A program made the position numbers and the translations under genes. A DNA stretch of 47,168 nucleotides from Powellomyces hirtus (Eukaryota; Chytridiomycota; Chytridiomycetes; Spizellomycetales; Powellomycetaceae). Shown here in pieces: positions 39,732 through 47,168 of this stretch. The stretch is taken from the NCBI GenBank assembly GCA_025526995.1, contig JAHLKG010000039.1:1-47168 (forward strand), read 5' to 3'. Each line of letters opens with the position of its first letter. Position 1 is the first letter of the stretch. The notes beneath the pieces are model-generated. The model worked only from the letters and a program-made list of their open reading frames with translations. It was not told where the DNA came from and ran no database searches.

Positions 39732-42700
39732 AAATCGGTTCCTCTCAGCTCAATAAGGGACATACTATCTTCCCTGAATCCGATATACCATGGATGACAT
39801 GCAATCGACCACCTGAAAGCCCTAAGGGCAATCCTACATCCATTCGACAAATGGACTTCCAAACCCGACTTCAACCCGGCAAGGCTTCGAGTGCACCTAG
39901 CTGGGTCTTCCGAGTCAAGATGGGTACCAAGCCAATTATAGCCCTCCTAGATACTGGTTGCAACACTATGGTCGTTCAAGAACGCATCGCTAGCGAACGA
40001 AAACTCGAGAAAAGGGCTCTCGACAAACCATATGATATCGATACCGCCGGCGCCGGTCAAACCATTCGAATCACCTCCCTCACAACTCAACCAATTCAAA
40101 TCTTTAATGATGCTTCGCAAGATTATGATCCCGTTGCCTCGTTCCACTTCGAGATCGTGCCTATTGAAATCCCGCTCATCTTGAGACTTCCATTCTTTGA
40201 AGCGATTGGTACTTTCACCTGTGTTGCTATCGAGCGACCACACCGCATCCTGTTTACTTTAGACAGAAAAGCTTTCAACTGTTCATCTCTTCCATCCAAG
40301 CGGCACGCTCAGAGTCCCGACTCATTCGTCAAGAAGGCTCAAACGTTCACCATTCACGGAGCTGCTAAAAGCGTTAAGCGTGAGCAACAGAAGCCCTTCC
40401 AGGGTATTGCCACTATCTCGACGAAACGATTCAACAAACAACTTCGACATAAGCAATATCAAGAAGCGTTCGCAGTCCATATACGCCCTACTACGAAAGA
40501 TAACAAGGCTGAGACTGATCCTTCTTGGCCTAAATTCCTTGACTCAATCCTTCAATGATTCAAAAATACTCTCTTTAAGGAAACCGATGAGTTACCTCCC
40601 GATCGCGGCGATAACAACTTCCATATTGACATCATCCCCGGATCGAAACCGGTCTTCCAGGCATTACGTCCTATATCACAAGATCAACTGAGCGAACTAC
40701 GGAAACAACTAGATCACCTCCTCTCAAAAGGATGGATTCAACATTCGAAGTCACCATGGGGAGCATCAGTGGTCTTTGCTGTCAAGAAAACGGGTGGAAT
40801 ACGCGTCTGTTGGGACTATTGTGGACTGAATGCCGTCACAATCAAGGACCGCACTCCACTTCTCAATCTTTGAGAAATGCGCAACCAGCTTCTCGGCGCC
40901 CGCCTCTATACGCTCATTGATTTGAAGGACGCATACCATCGACTGCTCATCGCTCCGGAAGATCGCGAGAAAACGGCCATCCGTACAGGATTTGGACTTT
41001 TCGAATATGTCGTCATGCCCTTTGGGCTTTGCAACACACCTGGCGCCTTTCAACGGCTCATGAACCAAGTGCTAGGCGATCTCTACGACATCTGCGCCAT
41101 CTGCTACCTCGACGACATTCTTATCTTCTCGCCCGATCCCACTACACATTGACAACACGTAGCCGAAGTCCTTCAGCGATTACAAGATCATTCGCTCTAT
41201 GTTAACGCTGCCAAATGTCAATGGGGCCAAAGGGAAATTGAATTCTGCGGCCATCTCTTCAGTGTCAATGGCATGCGAATTGCGGACAGCAAGGTCGCAG
41301 CTGTTCGGGATTGGCCAACCCCACGGACCACACGACATATCCAACAATTCCTTGGGTTGACAAACTACTTTCTCGACTACATCCAACGGTATGCCGAAAT
41401 CGCTGCGCCACTATCAGCTTTGCAAGGCGTCAAAAGCGCTTTCGAATGGACAGCCAAGGAGCAAAAAGCCTTTGATGCTCTCAAGGATGCTATCACAAGC
41501 GCTCCAGTCCTAGCGACGACATTCAATCCAGACCATCCAATCTACGTCCATACCGATTCATCTGGCTATGCCATTTCTGGATGGTTAGGACAAACTAACG
41601 ATGGAGCATCTCTCCCCATGCCTTTACCGATCCATCGAGTACAAGCTATGGAGCAACTACCCAAACTTTGTCCGGTACTTTTCTTTTTGCGCAAGATTAA
41701 TGGAGCCGAGACCCGATATCCGGTACACGAGCAAAAGCTACTAGCCCTTGTGAAGTTCCTCAAGACGAATCGGTTTTACCTTATCAATTGGCCCTTTATC
41801 GCTCTTGTTGATCATCGATCACTCGTGCACCTGCAAATGCAACCACACCTGAGTAAACGCCAAGCCGGATGGGTTGAAACGCTGCAAGAATTTGACTTCT
41901 CAATCCAATATCTTCCCGGCCGATTCAACACCATCGCCGACCTGCTCTCGCGAAACCCTACATATGCACCACGGTGCATTGAATGTCAAAAACGACTCAT
42001 AGTTACAACGTATATGAATACCAACAAGCATCCATTTCCGACTACATTCGGATTCGAACAATGGAAACATGAATTGCTTCAAGATGAATATGCGCTCCAC
42101 ATCATTGAAATGCTTGAAAAACCAGAGCATGAGCGCCCTGGTCGTTATCGCAGATTCGCCATACGACCCAATGGAATCATCAGGTACGAAGGCGAATGGC
42201 TTTACGTCCTGTATACAATCCGACCACACGTTCTCAGAGAGTTCCACGATGAACTTCCTAACGGCGGACATCAAGGGCCATTAGTCACTTATGCTAAAAT
42301 GTTGCGTTGATACTTCTGGCCCAAGATGCAGCAAGACATTCGCTCTTTCATCCGAACCTGCGCCAAATGCCGCTCGTTTTCACGTCCACCTCACAATGGC
42401 CTCTTAAGACCACTTCCCATACCATCAACGGTCAATCACACTCATGGGTTCGACCTTTTTGAGTTACCCCGACCTCGAGGAAGTCCCGAGCGCCCCTTTA
42501 TCATTTGCATCGTTGACTATTTATCAAGCCGAACGCACCTAGTCCCTGCGGAAAGCACTCCCTCTACAAACGAGTTAATGACGCTCATCCTGAGCCAAGT
42601 TTGGAAACATACCGGCATACCTCTCCTCATAATATCCGACCGAGAACCCAGGTTATTAGCAGACCTTTTCTCCGCCTTTGCCAAGTTAACCGGCGTCAAA

Positions 42701-43556
42701 CACGAGTTTGCTACAGCACGACATCAACAAACTGACGGCCGAGTAGAAAGAATGATCCAAGTTACTAAATTTGTCATCCGCAAATACCTTGATTATAGCG
42801 GATCCAACTGGCGTGAATTCCTACCATTGGTCGAGTTCTGCCTCAATTCGATGCCCCGACGCCATCTCAATGGCCTTGCTCCATTCGAAATTGAGTTGAA
42901 CCGAATGCCACGCCCTCCAGGCTGGAATACCGATCCAGAACAACTTGCTCAGATGACATCGCCAAACCGAGCTCTTGTTCGACTGTACCAGGAACGAGCT
43001 GCCAAAATCAATCTCACGGTTCAACAAGCTCTTCGCGACGAGCAGGACCGTTATGAGCAAATACTTTAACCAAGGGCACACCCCCATTGCCTTCGAAATA
43101 GGCGATCTCGTCGATCTTAATCGCGAACAACTTGCAATCAACTTCGACCAAGTTAAACCAGCCAATCTCACGCCCAAGTGGATCGGACCGTTTACTATTT
43201 CGGCCAAAGGACCTCATCCAGACACATATCGCTTAGACCTTTCCCAAACGGTTCTCAAGGCGATCTGGCCCTATTTTCATGTTAACATATTACAGAAGCA
43301 CGTGCCCCCCACGCACCCGCTCTGCAATCAAACACCACCTCCGCCAGAGCTGGTCCTCATCGAAGGGGAACTCGAGTACCCGGTCGAAGCAATCCTCAAT
43401 GAGACGGTAACCGGCCAAGGCCGAGCCCGCCGCCGAATGTTCCTGACCAAATACATTGGCTGGCCCGAACCCTCCTGGCAACCCGAAGCCAACCTCAAAG
43501 ACACGGAGGCGTTCGAGATATGGCGAGTCAACAATCCCCCTCTCCCGCTCAGATAG
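39732..43556 (+). pseudogene. Gypsy C pol: PR-RT-RH-INT-chromodomain
   Basis: The frame is -1 relative to gag. Protease LLDTGCNTMVVQ (about 39945). Reverse transcriptase with TLIDLKDAYH (first catalytic Asp present) and YLDDILIFS (41105-41130). RNase H with VHTDSSGYAISGWLGQ. Integrase zinc finger HDELPNGGHQG..CAKCRSF, GFDLF, ISDREPRL and GRVERMIQ. Chromodomain YPVEAILNETVTG..FLTKYIGWPEPSWQPEANL (43377-43515). Interrupting codons are TGA at 40556, 40871 (LNL*EMRN), 41150 (TTH*QHVAEV) and 42308 (KMLR*YFWP), with Arg expected at several. A one-base frame change occurs near 43060. The final stop is at 43554-43556. Confidence 0.88.
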
Positions 43557-43838
43557 CGAACAAAGCATTAAGCTCCCTGTTCAAAGGATAAAGCCGCTTA
43601 GGAGCCGCTCCCTGTCCTGACCATGAGCTGAACTTTACCGAGCCCGACGGGGTTTCGATGTACCAATCTACTCGATGGAGAGATTGAAGCCAGTGTAAGC
43701 CTAAGCGCTGCACCAGGAGCTGACACCATATGGGAGCTCGTCCTATGGCAAGTCAGCAGCTGACGATTGCATGGGAGCTCGACCTGCGGCTCAGCACCCT
43801 CATGCCTCCTGTACTAAAGCCCAAGAGGCCAAGGGGGG

Positions 43839-44256
43839 TGTGAGATGGCCATCATGGCATATTTTTACTTTACTTATTTTCGGCTAGTAAAAGGCCATAT
43901 CCCAAGTTAAGGCAGACGCGCCTCATAAGCGATTACCCAATCCCTCATAAGCAGAACTCCCCACAAGTTTACCCCGCGGTCTCAGTACTGCGCAGCTACA
44001 CTGCCATCGCTGCACTGCCATAGTCCCTAGATGATCTCCCCGTTCTCCACAAGGTAGTTAGAACTAAGGACCCGAGAACCTCATATATAAAACGAGAAGG
44101 AAAGCACCCCCAGTAGAGATCATCATCCATCAATACATCAACATCCAAAAACTCAAAATACCATATCATTCCTTCTGTCTCTCAGCTCTTCTTTCTGGAA
44201 ACAACTTCAAGCCCTCGAGCTTCATACCTCCCGCCTTGAAACATAGGCATCTCACA
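43839..44256 (+). repeat. Gypsy C 3' LTR
   Basis: 418-bp direct repeat of the 5' LTR, preceded by the purine tract AAGGGGGG. Confidence 0.93.
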
Positions 44257-44349
44257 GCTCCCACAGAACTCGGCATCTCGAAAAAGACAAATGGGACACT
44301 TTGGAGCTTGACCGGTTTGTGGCATGTTTGGTCTCAAAAGTCGGGGGAG

Positions 44350-44605
44350 TGTTGAGATTGGACTTGTGAGATAAACCTGTCAAATCGACAGCGCTCCAAG
44401 ACTCCACGTGACTTCTACTGCTCAATGGTGCTTCATCTGACCAAGGATGCTTAGATAGCTTGCACAGCCACTTTCCTTTGTCTTCTTAGCTTAGATCTTC
44501 TTCTTCCCACCGGTTTACACTAAGAACAATCATACCATTGTCATTGAGAGTGTCGAGCTAGCTTCCCTCTGTTGCACTACACCTTAACCGGATCTACGCA
44601 CAACA
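44350..44605 (+). repeat. Copia 3' LTR
   Basis: 256-bp direct repeat of 25043-25298. The likely promoter of the antisense RING gene must lie in or just before it. Confidence 0.95.
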
Positions 44606-44835
44606 AGGGGGCTGCTGGGGTGGATGAGGTCTTGCCGCAGTTCCAATGTCTTTTGGGGGTTTTGTTCCAGAAGGCTGGGTCGTACTTGGTTTGCTACACC
44701 CTCGTTGTCCGTTAACATCACGGCAGGATCAGAGTGGAAATTGAGTCCGGTCCCATGGGGAAGGGAAAACAGCCGGTTGTGAAGGAGGGATACTTCATAT
44801 AATCTACCTCTTCTGGCGTCGCTTTCCATACACAT
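44584..44835 (-). pseudogene. Host reading frame interrupted by the Copia insertion
   Basis: ATG at 44835 (MCMESDARRGRLYEVSLLHN). The host part reads to 44611. If the Copia and one AGGGG copy are discounted, the same frame continues at 25042 and stops at 24927, about 115 codons in all. The segment with PAVMLTDNEGVANQV looks protein-like, but I do not recognise it. It may be a broken host gene, or a chance frame. Confidence 0.35.
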
Positions 44836-44838
44836 GAA

Positions 44839-44910
44839 GGTTCTATGGTGTAGCGGTTAGCACTCAAGACTCTGAATCTTGCGACCCGAGTTCGATTCTC
44901 GGTAGGACCT
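44839..44910 (+). tRNA. tRNA-Gln (anticodon CTG)
   Basis: A 72-nt cloverleaf. The acceptor GGTTCTA pairs with TAGGACC with one G-T wobble. The A box is TAGCGGTTAGCA; the anticodon arm CAAGA-CTCTGAA-TCTTG gives CTG; the T arm CCGAG-TTCGATT-CTCGG is perfect. The discriminator is T, and no intron is present. A short T run follows at about 44926-44929. Confidence 0.96.
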
Positions 44911-45208
44911 TGCGAGCATCAAAATTTTGATGGATTTGCCCAGTCGGTTGATGAGACGCATTGGTCCGTGTTTCTGAGGAGATTAAGACCCTCTGTACGA
45001 AGAAACTACAAAGCCTTAGTGCACCTCTGACGACTAGAAATTATAGCAAACTTCTTTTTCGCCTTTCCCTGTTCACTGATATATCAGAGGATACCGGTAG
45101 GGCTGGCAGCGGCAGTCGATTTGGTTGTCATTGCGTTTGACGATTTGGGTGGAGGAAGGAGGCGCGAAGACGAATCCACCAAGAAAAAGGAAGAGAACAA
45201 AAGACATA
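44911..45208. promoter_or_regulatory. Upstream region of the Tubby gene
   Basis: The spacer between the tRNA and the Tubby start codon contains presumed promoter and 5' untranslated sequence. No gene was seen. Confidence 0.5.
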
Positions 45209-47143
45209 ATGGCAGACGCTGGCGGGCGTGGGTTCTGGCGGCCAAATATGCTGCGGCTCGATAGCGAAGTCAACCTCTCGGAAGCTGCCGTCGGCGCCCT
45301 GGAGGCTCTGGAGCGGCCGGCGCGACCACCTGCCAATGGTAGGGGCTTGTACCGTAGTGGGAGGGTGTATGAAGGAAAGGGCTCCTTGGCGAGAATGCAA
45401 TTCGTTTGTTTCCAAAGACGGTACCAAAGACTAATAGTCTAAATACGAAACATTGCTTGAAAAAATGCAGACTACGAAGCACAGAATCACACTGTCCGAC
45501 CGCCATACCGCCCGCCAGCTGTGAATAATAGCGACGACAACGACACTGACAGCGATGAGGAGCGTCACAATGATGGGCATCAGCAAGACCGGTCTTCATC
45601 ATCGCTACATCCAGATAACAACGGCCGCCACGACCCGACGGATTCAGAAGACGACGATCATCCGCTATCACGACTCGAGGACGCCGCCAACCCCGGAGGA
45701 GTAGCGGTAGGGGTTGCAGGTGGATATGGTAGTCTCCCCCATACGCCGCGCGACCAACGCCCTGAAGCCGACTTTGATCATACGTTCGAACCCCAACATA
45801 TGGGTGTACCCGCCCCGACGCCGACTACCGTGCGTTCCCCCTCCGTTGCGGAACTCGATGCTTTCGTGCTAAAGTACGTGACAGGGTATATACCGCAAAT
45901 TGCTCCAATATACTGTCGCACCACCTCTTACCATTGAACCTTCAAGCTAAATAACGTATCGTCGACCTTTGTAGACCGATACCAATGGGTCAAAAGCTTC
46001 TCTGCCGCATCATCCGCCGCAAAGACGGCGTTGAGAAACTGTACCCTCGCTACGAACTCTACATTGAGGACCCCGACAACTCCCACGTGTTTCTCCTCTC
46101 TGCACGCAAACGCAAAAAATCGTCTTCGTCGTACTACGTCATCACCACCATTCGCTTTGCGGGGAAAGCCGACGATAAGGCGAGCGTCGTGGCGAAAGTT
46201 AGGTCCAATTTTGTTGGGACGGCGTTCACGATATACGGGTCGCGAAATTACCCTGTGGATGCGAAACCGGGGAAACGACCCATGAGAGAAGAATTGGGGA
46301 TGGTGCTCTATGTGAGTGTCGAGTCTTGCTTTTCGCGAGTCTTCTCCCTCTTCTCCCCTCCCTTCATTCGTTGCGCCTTGACGATGTATTTCGAGTAGCT
46401 CACAGCCACATGTCTCATACCCTCTTTCAGGACCCAAATCTGCTTGGTTTCAAAGGACCCAGGAAGATGACCGTCGTCCTGCCCTCCATGACCCGCGACG
46501 GAAAGCGCAGCGCCCTCAATCCTGTCGATGTAAGCGGGTGGCAACGAAAGCATTCCCCTTTCTCACGCGGTCCCCTCATTACTCAGTCCCTAACCCTCTT
46601 TCTCATGTTCTGTTTGCATCACTAGGACAAAGATACCCTTGCTGCCCGCTGTCGCGCGGGGAACGACCGCAATGTACTCAAATTGCATAATAAGGCTCCT
46701 CAGTGGAATGATGGTGAGTGGCGTTAGCACTAATGGAGGTGTGCACCTTGAGGGGTTTTCCGTTTACTCAGGACCCCCCTCCCGTTCCGGGGATTTCTTT
46801 TTTGTAGAAACGCAATCGTTTGTCCTCAACTTCAACGGTCGCGTCACCCTCGCTTCCGTCAAAAACTTTCAGATCGTGCACGATAATGACCGTAAGTGTC
46901 CGCAAAAACCTAGTCTCTCTTCTTTTCCTATACTGGTTCTTTTGGCCTATCACACTCACGCATTTATCCATTTCTTCTTCTTCTTCGTTTTTTTTTTTTT
47001 CGGTCACAGTCGATTACATCATCCTCCAGTTTGGAAGAGTCTCGGAAGACACATTCACCATCGACTTCCAGTACCCCATGTCCTGCGTCCAGGCCTTTGC
47101 CATTGCCCTCACCAGTTTCGATGCTAAATTGCTCTGCGAATAA
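45209..47143 (+). CDS. TUB: Tubby-like protein with full C-terminal tubby domain
   Basis: ATG at 45209 ([20 protein letters not shown]). Exons are 45209-45338, 45471-45873, 45975-46311, 46431-46529, 46626-46713, 46808-46891 and 47010-47143. Every phase agrees and no frame break is needed. The N-terminal about 175 residues are acidic and disordered. The tubby domain begins [20 protein letters not shown] and includes [97 protein letters not shown] and the diagnostic C-terminus FALTS-type/FDAKLLCE. The family binds phosphoinositides; animal TULPs deliver membrane cargo to cilia. In a fungus this favours a flagellated lineage, though that is inference. Tubby genes are uncommon in Dikarya. Confidence 0.95.
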
Positions 47144-47168
47144 TGTGCAATTTAGTTACTCCCACCCG

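Larger units (their letters stand above)
38036..44256 (+). mobile_element. Gypsy C: chromovirus-type Gypsy retrotransposon nested in Copia 3' region
   Basis: This 6,221-bp element has LTRs 38036-38449 and 43839-44256 (TGTGAGATGG..GCATCTCACA), a few percent diverged, and a perfect 5-bp duplication GCTCC at 38031-38035 and 44257-44261. It has a primer site at 38450 and a purine tract AAGGGGGG before the 3' LTR. It is the parent family of the solo LTRs at 23305 and 24296. The 280-bp gap between pol and the 3' LTR has no antisense gene. Confidence 0.95.
37659..44325 (-). pseudogene. Spliced antisense tandem-RING gene of the Copia element, split by Gypsy C
   Basis: Exon 1 begins with ATG at 44325, runs to 44262, crosses the Gypsy C target site GCTCC and continues 38035-37948. 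A 57-nt intron (37947-37891; GTGAGG..TTGCACAG) leads to exon 2, 37890-37659, ending TAG. Counting one GCTCC copy and ignoring Gypsy C, the frame is open for 127 aa. Module 1 is a recognisable RING: C10-x2-C13, C24-x-H26, then W29 where Cys is expected, C32, C47-x2-C50 (KCPICL, SCGHLFWFKC, CAIC). Module 2 is all-cysteine: C67-x2-C70, C82, C88, C91-x2-C94, C107-x2-C110. Like the Gypsy A gene it is antisense, spliced, and between the end of pol and the 3' LTR. Gypsy C inserted inside module 1 and must disrupt it. A role as ubiquitin ligase or RNA/chromatin factor is only inference. Confidence 0.75.
25043..44605 (+). mobile_element. Copia LTR retrotransposon containing two nested Gypsy elements
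   Basis: Its LTRs are 256 bp each (25043-25298 and 44350-44605), both TGTTGAGAT..CGCACAACA, with about four differences. The target duplication AGGGG is at 25038-25042 and 44606-44610. A purine tract (GTCGGGGGAG) precedes the 3' LTR. Discounting Gypsy A and Gypsy C with their duplications leaves an element of 5,369 bp, normal for Copia. Domain order gag-PR-INT-RT-RH identifies the superfamily. It lies 233 bp upstream of a tRNA-Gln gene. Confidence 0.95.

Noticed and set aside
26980..42310. TGA reassigned to an amino acid in this organism
   Set aside because: Host genes here end normally in TGA (DBT, MO25, the gene at 6544-8317), so recoding is unlikely. CpG decay explains the retroelement pattern.

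Overview
The window is nuclear DNA of a fungus. Host genes carry short introns (about 55-115 nt, GT..AG) and encode a TAF12-type TFIID subunit, an MO25/Cab39 scaffold protein, the branched-chain keto acid dehydrogenase E2 subunit, an ankyrin + DIL (dilute) domain protein, and a full Tubby C-terminal domain. Ankyrin-DIL proteins are typical of fungi, whereas a true Tubby domain is rare in Dikarya. I therefore infer an early-diverging, perhaps flagellated (zoosporic), fungus. That placement is inference; no rRNA or marker gene in the window settles it.

Layout. 1-5686: two minus-strand ankyrin genes; the first runs off the left edge and the second ends in a DIL domain. 6544-8317: a clean four-exon plus-strand gene with an N-terminal CxxC..CxxC finger. 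8862-13626: minus-strand BCKDH E2 (DBT) and MO25. 14132-20812: plus-strand TAF12, interrupted by a 5,078-nt near-pure C tract that is most likely an assembly artefact. Several of these host genes show single-base frame breaks, often at homopolymers, which fits residual long-read indel errors.

21350-44610 is a transposon nest. It holds a PIF/Harbinger-like MITE with TTA target duplications, a 714-bp long-inverted-repeat element, a decayed open reading frame split by a solo LTR, a second solo LTR in inverse orientation, and a Copia element (25043-44605, TSD AGGGG). Two Gypsy elements sit inside the Copia: Gypsy A (25954-33916, TSD CAAAC) in its gag and Gypsy C (38036-44256, TSD GCTCC) in its 3' region. 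All three LTR elements encode a chromodomain at the integrase C-terminus, including the Copia, which is unusual. Their in-frame stops are almost all TGA, several where Arg (CGA) is conserved, which suggests decay of methylated CpG.

The most unusual content is on the minus strand inside these elements. Both Gypsy A and the Copia carry, between the end of pol and the 3' LTR, a small spliced antisense gene encoding a protein with two tandem RING-like zinc-binding modules (173 aa with three introns; 127 aa with one intron). The Copia copy is itself split by the Gypsy C insertion and is open and in phase once that insertion is discounted.

The right edge is host DNA again: a tRNA-Gln(CUG) gene at 44839-44910 and an intact seven-exon Tubby-like gene at 45209-47143.
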